In this document: piece after piece, positions 11,346 to 22,646 of the stretch
Layout of the letters: the number at the start of each line of letters is the position of its first letter
How positions within the stretch are numbered: position 1 is the first letter of the stretch
Source: Lamellibrachia columna
Lineage: Eukaryota > Annelida > Polychaeta > Sabellida > Siboglinidae
DNA length: 64,000 nt
NCBI GenBank assembly: GCA_963662155.1
Contig: OY759262.1
Coordinates: forward strand, 18,636,118 to 18,700,117
Reading direction: 5' to 3'
Notes under the pieces: generated by a model
The model's input: only the letters and a program-made list of their open reading frames with translations
Database searches by the model: none
What the model was told of the DNA's origin: nothing
Made by a program: the position numbers and the translations under genes

Positions 11346-11635
11346 GAACGTTATCACGCCCAATTCGATGGGAGACAAGGAGACGCGAGGGGGTCAGAGA
11401 AGAAGCGAGGGAGGGAGAGGAGGCAGCGCGGGAGGTAGATATGCCGTTTGTTTGTTAATGCAGACAAGTACAAGTGTGTAGCAATATTTAATATGGCCAT
11501 GGTTCGCACCACGCTGTAGCTTCCTCATGCGTGTTTCAACAGTTGCCTGCAAAATTAGCGCGAGACTATCGCGAAGTCGCCCTGGTGATATACACAGTTA
11601 GCGGCGTGTAGGAATTACAGAACCACAGTGTCGTA

Positions 11636-12361
11636 GTCTCTCCCTCTCCCTCTTAATCCCCCCTCCCTCTCCATTTCCCTCTCCCTCCCCTCCTTCCCCT
11701 TCCTCCCTTCCTCCCTCCCTCTCCCTCTTAATGCCCCCCTCCCTCTCCATTTCCCTCTCCCTCCCCTCCTTCCCCTTCCTCCCTCCCTCCCTCCCTCCCT
11801 TCCTCCCTCCCTTCCTCCCTCCCTTCCTCCCTCCCTTCCTCCCTCCTTTCCTCCCTCCCTTCCTCCCTCCCTTACTCCCTCCTTTCCTTCCTCCCTCCCT
11901 CCCTTCCTCCCTCCCTTCCTCCCTCCCCCTCTCCCTCTCTACCTCTCTCCCCCCCTCTCCCCCTCTCTCCCCCTCTCTCCCCCTCTCTCCCCCTCTCTCC
12001 CCCTCTCTCCCCCTCTCTCCCCCTCTCCCCCTCTCTCCCACTCTCTCCCACTCTCCCCCCTCTCCCCATCTCCTCCTCTATCTCTCCCTCTCTCCCTCTC
12101 CCCCTCTCTCCCCCTCCTCTCTCCCGCTCTCCCTCTCCCCCTCTCCCTCTCCCCCTCTCCCTCTCCCCCTCTCCCCCTCCCCCTCTCCTCCTCTCCCTCT
12201 CCCTCTCCCCCTCTCCCCCTCTCCCCCTCCCTCTCCCCCTCCCCCTCTCTCCATCCCTCTCTCCATCCCTCTCTCCATCCCTCTCTCCATCCCTCTCTCC
12301 ATCCCTCTCTCCATCCCTCTCTCCATCCCTCTCTCCATCCCTCTCTCCATCCCTCCCTCCC
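11636..12361 (+). repeat. Polypyrimidine tract, copy 2, expanded
   Basis: About 725 bases of C/T-only sequence. It grades from ccctccttcc blocks into a 10-bp array (ccctctctcc, about 11945-12040) and then a 12-bp array (ccctctctccat, about nine units ending near 12350). Open frames of up to 256 codons here are pure repeat artefacts (Pro/Leu/Ser or Gly/Arg/Glu). The tract is more than twice as long as in copy 1 and over four times as long as in copy 3. Confidence 0.95.
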
Positions 12362-13162
12362 TATTGACGTGCCATCAGGAGTCAATCGTTCCAGCATTCC
12401 AGCATTTGCATTTGCATGCGACCCACAAATATTTGATTTATCAAATTCACAAATGTACGATCAAATGCATGCGTAATTCTTTGAATATTTATTATTGTTA
12501 GATTCACTTTCTCAAGTTCACAACATGCCATTAAAATAAAGTTCTCTGAAGTGAGCATTATTTTCAACAGGTTATGAAACCGTTGTCTGACCTATGAATC
12601 CACTTTCACAAGGTGCTCTTTAAAATTGCTCTGTAGGTCAACTGGTCAATGCCTGAGCTGTTGTTTATGCAACATGAAAATACCTTCTCGTCTGTAGGTT
12701 GATGGCTTCACAGATTTACCTGTTCATTGAAACATATTAAACAATGCAGACAAATGACCCCTTGTGTTGTGTTGGCACTGTTGGGGTGGATTCGGTTGGC
12801 AGCGCATTGTGTTAGTAAACAGCAGCAGTAATATTGACAGATGTGACATTGATGACAGTGGCAATGCCCAAATGACAATAACAACAGTGGCAATGACAGT
12901 TGTGGCAGGATGTTTCCAAAGTGCATCAACTGAAGATTTCCCTCGACAAGCGTTAGCCATTTATTAAAGATGCAAATCAGTAGATGTAAGTACATGTTTT
13001 GGTTATGGAAATGGCTGTATACACTATACAAACATCTGCTGGGAATTTGTCTATGTGTGTACTCATGAGAAGTTACAAACTTCATACATTTGATTGATTC
13101 ATCTCTTTCAATATGCTTATGCTTCGCAATATGAAAAAAATATTTATTCATGATATTTCTAC
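12362..13162. other. Segment present in copies 2 and 3, deleted from copy 1
   Basis: It follows the polypyrimidine tract (attgacgtgccatcaggagt at 12363). Its left part recurs in copy 3 after 22803, but it is wholly missing from copy 1, where the tract joins the SINE. A 153-codon minus-strand frame (12708-13169) is AT-rich and not supported as a gene. Confidence 0.6.
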
Positions 13163-13420
13163 CACACAAAGGTAGAACGCCAGACTTGGCTGACGGAACC
13201 CGAGTTCAAATCCAATTGCTGCCGTATCAAAGCTTTGACAATTTTGTTCCCCCACATTACCACAGTTCACCCAGCTGTAAATGAGTACCCAGGTACAGAC
13301 AAGTGTGGAAATGTGAACGAAAAATCTTTGCACCGTAATTGCAGCATTGCTGAATGCTTCCCAGAGCAGTACAAAAGGTGTTGGAATGAACAGCTCAGCC
13401 AGGGGGTGTTATGTTTTGGT
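13163..13420 (+). repeat. tRNA-headed SINE, plus strand (copy 2)
   Basis: The head at 13171-13212 reads aggtagaacgccagacttgg and then cccgagttcaaatcc. It aligns with the D-stem to T-stem part of a tRNA and ends in a good Pol III B box (GTTCAAATC). It lacks a foldable acceptor and anticodon arm, so it is a SINE head and not a tRNA gene. The body follows (caaagctttgacaattttgt, ctgtaaatgagtacccaggt) and ends near gctcagccagggggtg. Confidence 0.7.
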
Positions 13421-13696
13421 AACCAGATTGATTTGGTTAATGTTTTTATTGATACTTTCACTGTACATCCTTCTTGTCAAAGGATATTTGATTTTTATGA
13501 GCATGCTGTAGTCAAGAAGAGTACGTCATTTATATGAGTACAACCATATGGTAAAATGCATATTGCTCAAACAGAGATACATATGAGAGATTGATTTTGT
13601 AATTTTCCACAGCAGAATACCAAAGTGTGGGTGTGCGAACTGTTTGTTTGACGCAGATCTACAGATCGATGTAACTTGTGTGTTTATGTGAGACAG

Positions 13697-13907
13697 GATG
13701 AAGGATTCTGCACGCTGCCAATTTTCATGGACTAGTCCGTGTCTGATGGATTTGATTGATCAGGTGGTCCTCAATGCCAAGGTGCTCAACACTGGCCAGG
13801 AGAGCTGCAACAGGATGGTGGCCGCCACCTTCCGGTCCACTATCCAGTTGTGGAACGTCATGGTCAACAATGATGGCAACATCGTCACACGTGTGATAAG
13901 TCAGTCA
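13697..13907 (+). CDS. Candidate exon A of an unrecognised gene (copy 2, open)
   Basis: The acceptor gtgagacag precedes a 211-base open block and the donor gtgaga follows. The frame reads MKDSARCQFSWTSPCLMDLI, then VLNTGQESCNRMVAATFRS and IQLWNVMVNNDGNIVTRVI. Codons are strikingly GC-rich at third positions against AT-rich flanks, which is strong evidence for real coding origin. Copy 1 has lost 34 bases here. The family is not recognised: it looks like an alpha-helical internal segment of a large protein, but that is only an impression. Confidence 0.55.
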
Positions 13908-14234
13908 GTGAGATAGTCGTGTCATGAGAAAAAGGCTCTGGAGAGAATCATGTCACTGTCATAGACACCAGGTTTCTAAATGGCGCATCATAGTCACACA
14001 ATACCATGTATGTAGAGGGTTGCTAAAATTTAGCAAATGTTCTATTGAAATAATGGTTTTTCTCATAAGCAATTTATACACTGTTTATGAAAATGTTTAC
14101 CATATTATTAGATATATTAAACATAACTTTTTTACCACACTAACAGTGCTTTTCCTCTTTGTTCACTGCTGTTCATTGGTTAGGGTCAGGTAAAATATTG
14201 TCAAGTCACTCTTTCTGTTGTTTCTTTCCATACT

Positions 14235-14913
14235 TTTCTATCGGCCGCCCCTTCTCCATCTTTCGATCTTCTCATATCCCACCTCACGCAGTCCTTCGAT
14301 CTTAGCTGTTCGCTTCTCCTTTTCTTGCATCCTTGATGTTTTTCCACCTATCTCTTCAAATCTCTTTACTAGTATGTCTGCATCCATCCTTACCATGTGG
14401 CCTGCCATTCTCACCTTGCTTCTCACCAATCATCATGTTGAACTGTCCTGTTGCATCCCATCTTTCCTCGTTCATCCTTCTTTCATCAACCCTCTTTGTT
14501 CTGATTATTCGACGAAACCAGAACCAAACTTGCAGCTGCTGTTGTTGTTCTGTCAACGCCACTGTCTCCAGATACAGATTCAGGCATGCTTGTGTAACAT
14601 AAGCTCTCAGGACTTTCCTTTTCAGCTTTTTCAAAATGTTTCTCTCCAACATGACTCCCTCTACCTTTCCCCGAGCATTCGCTCCCTGTTGTATCCGGCA
14701 TCGCATCTCTACCTCTGAATGCCCTTCCTCATTAACCATTCCTCCAAGTTACACAAAGCCATCCACTTGGTTGATCTCTTTATCATCCAAACTAATCATG
14801 GCCAGATCGTTTGCGTGCATCCCCTTCCTGAGAACATCCTTCGTGCTGATCTTCCTGCTGATTAGTGCCAGCACCATGATAAACAGTAAAGGGTCACTTC
14901 CTTGCCTCTAACC
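14235..14913 (-). pseudogene. Degenerate LINE reverse transcriptase C-terminal part (copy 2)
   Basis: Sister of 1912-2760. The minus frame reads RMAGHMVRMDADILVKRFEE, the conserved LINE tail motif in better condition than in copy 1. About 140 bases holding the decayed catalytic box are deleted (the join is near 14795, ccaaactaatcatggccaga). Not functional. Confidence 0.7.
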
Positions 14914-14974
14914 GATTTTAACTGGAAACTCTTCCGACAAACCAGATCCAACCACAACTCTTCTTTTTGTTCTC

Positions 14975-15133
14975 ATGAACAGGACAGGTCTGGGTGTTGC
15001 ACGCCATGACACAGAACTGGCAGTTAAATCTATCACGGTGGCTGTGCTCAGTAGGGCAGGCAAAGTCGGGGTGTGGCATTCCTTGGCACTGAACTGGCAG
15101 GTAATTCTGTCACGGTGGCTGTACTCACTAGGC
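14975..15133 (+). repeat. Approximately 77-bp minisatellite, about 2 units (copy 2)
   Basis: Two units of the same repeat as 2838-3612 (gtggctgtgctcagtagggc, gtgtggcattccttggcact). The flanks on the left match copy 1 directly. On the right the array is followed by unrelated sequence (ccataatgattatctttatg) before alignment with copy 1 resumes near 15215. Confidence 0.9.
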
Positions 15134-15385
15134 AGCCATAATGATTATCTTTATGATGACATAGAAAACAAAAGTAAATCTTTTTTAAATTTAATCCCCA
15201 CCCCCTGAGGCCCATATGGACGGTTTCACATTTGACCCTCCATGTTCGTCAGAAGGGGAATAGGACACAACAGACATACCAACATAAACTTCTTTATATG
15301 TTAGATAGAGTTCACAGAATATGTGTATGCAGACATTGAAAACTAAAGCTGATTGAGTGTTGTTGTTTCTGCGTCCTACCTACAG

Positions 15386-15468
15386 ATATGCACAAGTTCC
15401 CGCTGCGTATGAAGGAGAGATACCATAGTAGGGACCGTGTTACAGTATATATCTCGCCCCCACAACGG
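15386..15468 (+). pseudogene. Candidate exon B, frameshifted (copy 2)
   Basis: Sister of 3919-4008 with the same acceptor (cctacctacag). It has lost 7 bases after ccgtgttacag and its donor has changed from gtgagt to gtgtgt. Copy 1 keeps this exon but lost exon A. Copy 2 keeps exon A but lost this one. Confidence 0.5.
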
Positions 15469-15661
15469 GTGTGTCTCCCTGCTTGCTACATTTGACTAGA
15501 ATGTTAGAAGTAAAAGTTATGAATTCTGACTAATTCATAGAAACTACACTTAAGACTAACGTCTCATTTAGATGTGTTGATTATATTTGTTACGCTAATG
15601 TGCAAGTTGCTCCTTTGAAGCAGGGCTGTTTTGGTATTGTACATTGATTGACTGTTTTCAG

Positions 15662-15800
15662 CCCTGTGTGGGAAATGTATTGAGATAGCCTACTGGACAA
15701 TTTCGGGAGCTGCGCAGGTGATTCTGCAGCAACCTGATTCAGTTGGACATGGCCACAGTTCTTCCAGACGTTCTCTGTACACGCCAATCCCATCACCAAG
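15662..15800 (+). CDS. Candidate exon C of an unrecognised gene (copy 2)
   Basis: Sister of 4202-4340, of equal length and with the same splice signals. The frame begins ALCGKCIEIAYWTISGAAQV. Differences from copy 1 are mainly at third codon positions of this frame, which is the best evidence in the unit for past protein-level constraint. Confidence 0.55.
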
Positions 15801-16135
15801 GTGATGTTGTCAACGAAGCATTGCGTCTCTCGTAGGTCCAATTATCAAGTATATTTCTATGGAAAATATTCAAATATACCTGGAAAAGCTTTATTTTATG
15901 ATGATGACCATGTCACGTTTAAGGGTTGATTTTTAGTGGGCCATCAATTACATATACTGTGACATCCTCAGTTATATAAAATATACAAGTAAAAGCTTGG
16001 TTTTCTTTTCAAGTAATCCAAATTGAAGCATTGATTATGATCATATCAGCTTTTGTTTGATATGACGCGGCTTATCAGTATCAGGTCCTTGAATAATGGA
16101 AAGTGAATCACTGTAGCTCATTGGTGTGTTTGCGG

Positions 16136-16291
16136 TGTGCTCTGAGAACAACCATGTACATACGTGGAACGTGACCTGATTCCTTGGAATGACCAGCACA
16201 CAGCCCGGCTCAGTGGCCTTGGCATCTTTCAAGTTTATTTCCATACAGAGGGTGGAACCACACCTTCAGTATATCCACAGTAACAACTTTG
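16136..16291 (+). pseudogene. Candidate exon D, broken (copy 2)
   Basis: Sister of 4676-4831. It has the same in-frame TGA as copy 1 and in addition a lost acceptor (tgcgg in place of ttcag). The donor (gtaagt) is kept. Weak call. Confidence 0.3.
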
Positions 16292-16706
16292 GTAAGTCAC
16301 ATTGATAGGATATATAATTACAATAATTATATATTTCAGTAAATTAGATTATATATTAAGTTACGTAATAATGTTTTTATTGGAAAACTGGGCACCCCTT
16401 TTTTGTGCGACTGGGCCCGCCCGTTATGAGAAGAAGAATGTTGTTATTTAGGAAAAGAAATAAAATTCACATTCGAGGAGGCACCTAAAAATTTGCATTT
16501 AATCAAGTTACTGAACCAGTAAATTACATTGTTCACTGATGTTATAATAACTTACTATCAACTAACCGTAATTCAATTATACGATTTCATCTGCAAAGAC
16601 AGCCGAAAATCAACTTCAGTAATTGGACAATTTGCAGACATTCTGTGTGTAATGCAGTAGCAGAACAATATCCAGCATATACTTCTGAAGAGATATTGTC
16701 TCATCA

Positions 16707-17215
16707 ACAGTATTTCTGGAATATTGTCCGTGGAGTTAATGATGAGATATCGTCCAGATAATATTGGTAGGTATACAATCGGAGAGATGCAAACTTATAT
16801 GAATCGTACATTCCGTGGTTGTGCGACTGGGTCAGCGAACAAACAATGACTCGTGCAACTCTTCTGCGCACCGCCGCTTTCGGGGCATTGTTTTTGGAAT
16901 TACATGCATTCTGGTTATATGGTTATATTGAGTAGGATAACTTATTACTATATTCTGAATTTTATCACATGTAAACAAAGGAAAGAGGCATTTGTTTTAA
17001 TTTTACAATGACACTAAACATTCAAACACTATCACAGCCAGTCACTGTGGAAATACGTGCATATAACACTTTTATAACATTTCACCAATTTATGAATTGG
17101 AAGGTATATTTTATGTGCTAACTCCATTATTACTTGACAACTGTTATAGCCTGTGTACTATCATAATATTTGCATGTGTGTATGTATATTATTATTCAGG
17201 CAATGTTTCGTCGAT
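16707..17215. other. About 510 bases present only in copy 2
   Basis: Between tctcatcaac and atatttatatggacgaacc, copy 2 holds about 510 bases that copy 1 (join at 5230) lacks. No terminal repeats, tail or clean target duplication were seen, so a deletion from copy 1 is as likely as an insertion. Immediately to the right the identity between copies jumps to near complete. Confidence 0.7.
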
Positions 17216-17791
17216 ATTTATATGGACGAACCAATATGGTACATAACTCCTTATTTCGGTATTTTATGCATGGTTAGAGGTTTAACATTCAACTTGTTGC
17301 TGCGTTCGATCAGAATCGTCCAGGCATGACGTATATTTGATGTCCTCGACAGTCAAAAAAACACAATGCCATGGTTGGGCAACCTAAACTGACTTTGCCA
17401 TGTACTGTCAGGGCTATCAAACATGACATAACTAGAAACACGGGGGAAGGAGTTGTAGACCGAACTGGCCCAGGTATACGGGTGGCTGTCTTGCCCCAGG
17501 GTGCACCAAGATGGCTTTTTGGGGTATTTTTACTGCTGCAAATGTTCATCCTTTTATGGTCGTCGGCACACTGCTTCAATTTTTCATCCTATCAATCCAC
17601 TATTATTCAACAGATGTGTAATATAGATGTAATGTTTGGTCGAGTTAGAATTATGTCTATATTTGGAATGGAACCATTGGTTGATTCAGACAGAAAAGGA
17701 AGCTATTTAATTAGACAGGTTTTCTTACACCTATGTGTAACAAGATATTTGTAAATTGTGTTTGTAACATATTCACATGGCCTGCATTAAG

Positions 17792-17928
17792 AGAAACTGT
17801 AGAAAAGTTGTCCCATTCATTTATTTGCCTTTGGGAGGATGAAATGACGACGTCTGTTAATATCATTCCAGACACAATGGGTCAGCTGTGGACTCCATCT
17901 CTCATGAGGAGGACATCACCACGAAGAA
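17792..17928 (+). CDS. Candidate exon F of an unrecognised gene (copy 2)
   Basis: Identical to 5810-5946 over the exon as far as I can read, with the same donor (gtgagt). Here the following intron lacks the LINE, so the pre-insertion sequence of the intron start is preserved. Confidence 0.5.
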
Positions 17929-18605
17929 GTGAGTTGGTTGTTGTGCATCCATCAGCTGAGATTTTCTAAGAAGCATATGGTAAGTGAGCGAGGAATATAT
18001 ATTTAGATTTCATTAGTTTATTCTGTTCTGTGATCATATGCTGGAGCTTCCTTAGCTAATTTAGGTGAAAATTAATTAATTTGCTTTTGCTATAATTGAT
18101 GAAACCATGAAAGAGACGTATCACGTTCCATCTAATCGTTTTTTAGCGCTTTTGTTTTTAAAGACGTCTGTTTAGATATACACAGTATTGGCGGTTTCAT
18201 GTAAAGTCTCTCAATCCCGCTCAGCCTAAAAAATTGCATGGTAATTAGACTGAATTAATATTACACCATTAATTATTTCAATACTATGCGGGAAAGTTCA
18301 TTTTGGCAAAAGTGTACCCTGTACGTGAAAACGCCCACATACAAATGTATTTATTATTACCTTTGTTAAATTTAATGTATGTAAATGTTATAACTTATTA
18401 TATTATTTTTAAAATAACGTTGCAGTCGGGGGTCCAACAAAATGAATATATTGCCACATGGTTTCTCCTGGAAGTGTTTAAGGACAATCAGTGCAGACCG
18501 TTCTGGCGACACAGCAAATGATCAAGTGTTGACTGAATTTATACCATTCAGTGACCCATGTGTAAGTGTTAAATCTGTTATTGACAAGACATGAGCGGAT
18601 CTACA

Positions 18606-19115
18606 CACTGGGTAGTGGGTCCAGGAAGTGTATGGAAGGAGACCATTCCCTTGCTGAAGCTATCTGCCGCATTTGATACCATTGGTCACAGGACAACTTA
18701 TTAATAGTGTGTCATTGTGATGTGGCATATCTGGAACAGAGCTGGTTCTCATAATATTTAACTGATAGATACAAAAGAATGAAGATAGCGAATTGTTTCT
18801 CAGCTGCCCTCCCTACTTCACGTAATGTTCCTCAGGGTGTTTCACTCTCTTCGCTACTCTACTTGGATCAGTTATCCAACGTCACAACTTGGATCACCAA
18901 GTGTATGCTAATAAATCACAGACCTATGCTATTTTGGCTACACGAGATACAAAATCACTTCCAAAACTAGCTCAGAGATTGTCTCCACAAAATCTTCCAT
19001 TGGATGACAGAGACCACATTAAAGTTAAATGCAAGTAAATCCGAGTTTGTTATTATTGGTGGAGTAAATTTGGCATGTGTATTTGAATCGATTATGTGTG
19101 CACAATATGTTGCAA
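18606..19115 (+). pseudogene. Decayed CR1/L2-like reverse transcriptase (copy 2)
   Basis: Sister of 8096-8600 with the same order of remnants. The GVPQGS-like block is slightly better preserved here (TSRNVPQGVSLSSLLYLDQL). It has the same stops and frameshifts, so it decayed before the duplication or was homogenised afterwards. Confidence 0.65.
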
Positions 19116-21600
19116 GACACGTTTCTTGAAGTGTCAGACTTTAGACTGCATGTAGAGAAGCACAGTTAAATCAAAACGTGTGGAAAGAATTAGCTTAACA
19201 GTGTCACCTGGCAGTTCTTCGAAGAGAACAAATTTGCATATGTGCTGGAGTGCCACAAAACACTAATATTATATAGCCTTTTTGTTTTGGGAGTGACGTA
19301 GAGTGATATAATGAAAGCATTGATTTACTAAAATGCAAGGAAGCACATCAACATAATAATTGACATGTAATTGATTACGGATTGACAGACGTTTGCTACG
19401 ATGACAATAAAACTGATGCCGATTGACCAACTAATGCGAATCGAGAATAATAACCTTTATCTGAATATGTAATGATGGATGTTCTTTTGTTTAAAAAATA
19501 AGAGACCAATGACGTGAGTGACACTTAGCAGTATCTGCTATTTGGTTGCACCTCCTATCGGTCGGTGGAGAGACCAATCCACAGTCACCGAATCTCTTAC
19601 AGTTGCGTATCGAGCAGCTCTCAGGGGAGAGATATGTCGGCCCCCAGACGCTAGTAGTTCTCCACCAAAACCACTGACAATCCCTATGTGTTGAGCTATC
19701 AACTTATCTTATGACAACGCGACTACCCGTTTATATAGTAGGTACACCCTTTTTATGTGAATTTGTGGTGTGAACTCTTGAAACATGTTAACTTTACATT
19801 TAACTGATATAACAACTATTAATTAAACAATTTAGTTAATTAGAATGTTTCTTATATGGCATAGTTCATGTTGTAATGCAGCAAAGTGTATAACATGCAT
19901 AAATAATATTACTAGTCTATGTTATTGATATTGAATTATGCAGATCTAGTGGTGAAAATTATGCGCATGCGCCCGAAGTGATCACTCTAAAATGGCGTCT
20001 ACTGGAATGTTGGCCGTGTAATTGATATCAACAACCCTACAAAACCCTGTCTTAGGAATACAACACACTCCAAGTGGAAAAGGTTTATTATATTAGCAAC
20101 AGTATCATCGAACAGTTGTGTTAACTGGTATGTCTGTTTATTATATATGCATCTAGCAATTCCCACCGCCGTTACTTTGTTGAACAAATGCACATAACGG
20201 TTACGTTAGCCAACAATAAGCCAAAACGTCTAGAAAGTGTCTCGTCGCCTTGCCAGCAATAGTCTAGCCAAATTTCGTGCGACTAATACACAGTCATGAA
20301 TTGCATCAGAGGCAGAAAACCATAGTTGTCACTAATAAGTAATCTGTCCCAATACGTTATTCCAAACTCCATATGAAATAATCAATCGTTTGTAGAATGA
20401 ATAAAATAAGTATCAGGATTAATACCATATCAAATATGTGTACTCCGTAGTATAGATATTATTTATCTACAAAGCCAAATAATGTTTATACACAAACCTT
20501 CCGCATTCTGGTACGTCAAAAAGTCCCTGTTTATAATGAACCTTTTGTTAGTAGCTGTCTCGAATCACCTCTTTCTTCACCAATTTCGTCCGACTGGCTG
20601 TCAACGCAATGCATTTCTACCTATCTAGATGAGATCAGCTTTTACAGAGAACACCACAGGAAGGAAGCAGCGTGTGCTATTAATATACAACGTATGTTGA
20701 AACAGATAACATGCACGCCAACACGGATGTAGCACACGAAATGCTATCTTGCACACTCCTCCATATTTCTCCAATTGATCATTCTTCAGTCATGGTAGGC
20801 CGTACAAAGTATATCAATTTTTTGAAGAAGAATCACCAACTTCGCATGGATTGCTATATAAGACACGCTAAATGCAAGAATTCCCCTCATGCTGGCTGGT
20901 AAACAGGAATGAACCCCTGTGGTCTGTTGTCTGTGCTGGCGGGGGTAATCAACGAACCACGACAGGCATTGTCCATGCGCTCGGACGGCGTTGACCTGTT
21001 TGCATCAGATAATCTTTTGCAGCACCACGCCTTGACACCTTTCAACGCCCTGAATAACGTTATAATTCTCACTTAGAAGCGCAATTTCTATGTCGCAATT
21101 AGTCTGGTATCCTAATTGTATCGACACATGCGTGTTGTTCTATTGAGGATACGTAATCGTTCTGTTTACAGCAATTTTCTCAACACGGTTACATAAAAAA
21201 AATAATAGTACGCATCTGTTGGTGTACGTTCAGTGTTCTGCTGTAAATGTGACTTAAATGTGGGCAGAAAATGACAGCCCCTTACATTGGACTCCCACGC
21301 ACGCACACACGCATGCATGATGGATGTAGGCAATTATTCTGGTATCCTAATTGCATCGACACATACATATCTTTATGTCGAGAATACGTAATCATTCTGT
21401 TTAAAGCAATTTTCTCAAAACATTTACACACAAAAACCAACAGTACACATCAGTTGGTGTGCATTCAGTGTTCTGCAGTAAATGTACGTGTGACTTCAAT
21501 GTGGACAGAATAGGACCGCTCCTTACATATGATTGACACGCACACACGCACGCAAGAGGGATGTAGGCGGGAATGGAAGTAGACAGGGTGGGTGGCAGGC
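19116..21600. other. Unit spacer of copy 2
   Basis: No gene seen. The stretch 21120-21560 repeats a local motif (gtatcctaattgtatcgaca; tcgagaatacgtaatc; cagtgttctgctgtaaatgt) in two or three degenerate rounds, expanded relative to copy 1. Confidence 0.5.
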
Positions 21601-21604
21601 ATAT

Positions 21605-21915
21605 AGGCAGGAAAAGTATGTTCGTTGTATCCAGTCATTTGTTTTGTTCAAAATGTTTTACACTTGACCCTCTAGCACACCTTTCCATTCCAACTCAATC
21701 TCGACTTCTCTGGGAAGCACTCAGCCATGCTGAAATTACTGCACGAAGTCCATTTTTACATATATTCACCGCCCATTTAGCCAAGTATTCATTGATATAA
21801 ATGAATGAGTTGTGGTAACCTTTGGTGAAACAAATTGCCAAAGCTTCGAAACGGCAGCAAGAGGGTTCAAAGTAAGGTTTTCACGACAGAGAGTTTGAAA
21901 TTCTATCCGGAACGC
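21605..21915 (-). repeat. SINE body, minus strand (copy 2 right end)
   Basis: Matches 11045-11345 in the same orientation (ttctctgggaagcactcagc; aaattgccaaagcttcgaaa). Together with the plus-strand SINE of each unit it makes a widely spaced inverted pair around every polypyrimidine tract. Confidence 0.65.
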
Positions 21916-22129
21916 TACCACGCCTTATTCGATGGGAGAGAAGGAGACGCGGGTGGGGGGGCCGAGAAGAAGCGACGGGAATGCGATGGAAAGGAGGCAT
22001 CGCGGGAGGGAGACAGAGCGTGTGTTTGTTAATGCAGACGAGTATACGTGTTTAGCAATATTTAATATGCAATGGTTCACACCACACTGTAGCTTCCTCA
22101 TGCGTGCATCTTACTGCTAATATTAGTAC

Positions 22130-22610
22130 GAAGAGCAAAATAATAAACCGCGCAAAAACAAATGTTCCAACATAGGCATGTATAGCTCAATGAGCGTACC
22201 AGCTCAGATCTTATCATTTGGATATTATTAAACGTCGGCGGGGAACGTGTCTGCGTATCACTGTTTGTTACACACGTGTATCCTGGTACGAAGTCAACAC
22301 TAGTGTAACACGCGGTGTCCGTGTTGGGGAGCGTTGAATGCTATATCAAAGATGATTGAAGTGGCCTGGATGGAGGCAGAATCTTTCAAGAGCAGTTGCT
22401 GTAGACGTCGGAGATTGGATGACGCTTGGATGACGTCGAACAAGACAAATATGTACTTGGGCATCAGTTTGGTGCTGCCGAGCGCCGTCGCCATGTAGTT
22501 CGCTGTCGTGGATGAACTTTCACATCAAACATGCGACCACCTTGTCGCCTTGTCGAAGCCGCCTTTTTGCGAGGCGCCGACGTTGTCATGATAGACAGGG
22601 TTGGCGGCGT
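22130..22610. other. Block private to copy 3
   Basis: It has no counterpart at the matching place of copies 1 and 2, where a short sequence (gtttcaacagttgcctgcaa) stands instead. A 64-codon minus-strand frame (22300-22494) begins ATALGSTKLMPKYIFVLFDV. It is GC-rich compared with its surroundings and may be an exon fragment, but I recognise no family. Confidence 0.35.
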
Positions 22611-22646
22611 GTTGGAATTACAGAACCACAATGTCGTAGTCTTTAC

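Larger units (their letters stand above)
1..11407. repeat. Tandem segmental duplication, copy 1
   Basis: The opening purine-rich stretch (gggagggagaggaggcagcg) recurs at 11408, and from there the order of sequence blocks repeats to about 21975. Copy 1 holds a polypyrimidine tract, a SINE, exon-like blocks, a LINE relic, a long run of the 77-bp minisatellite, a private 1.47-kb LINE insertion at 5960-7427 and a second RT relic. By eye, 5230-10280 is almost identical to 17212-20795, while 1100-5200 shows many substitutions and indels against its partner. The left end of the unit may lie outside the window. An assembly artefact (two haplotypes joined head to tail) cannot be excluded from sequence alone. 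Confidence 0.9.
11408..21975. repeat. Tandem segmental duplication, copy 2
   Basis: This block is collinear with copy 1 in the same orientation. Against copy 1 it has a longer polypyrimidine tract, about 830 extra bases between that tract and the SINE body (including the tRNA-like SINE head), and about 510 extra bases at 16707-17215. It lacks about 395 bases matching 745-1130, about 140 bases of the LINE relic, most minisatellite units and the LINE found at 5960-7427. Its right end expands a short motif (gtatcctaattgtatcgaca and variants) near 21330-21500. Confidence 0.9.

Noticed and set aside
11731..12501. Long open frames through the polypyrimidine tract (up to 256 codons, both strands)
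   Set aside because: They consist only of Pro/Leu/Ser or Gly/Arg/Glu repeats and exist because the tract lacks stop triplets.
13163..13215. A tRNA gene
   Set aside because: It has a B box and part of a D arm but no acceptor stem or anticodon arm that pairs. It is better explained as the head of a SINE.
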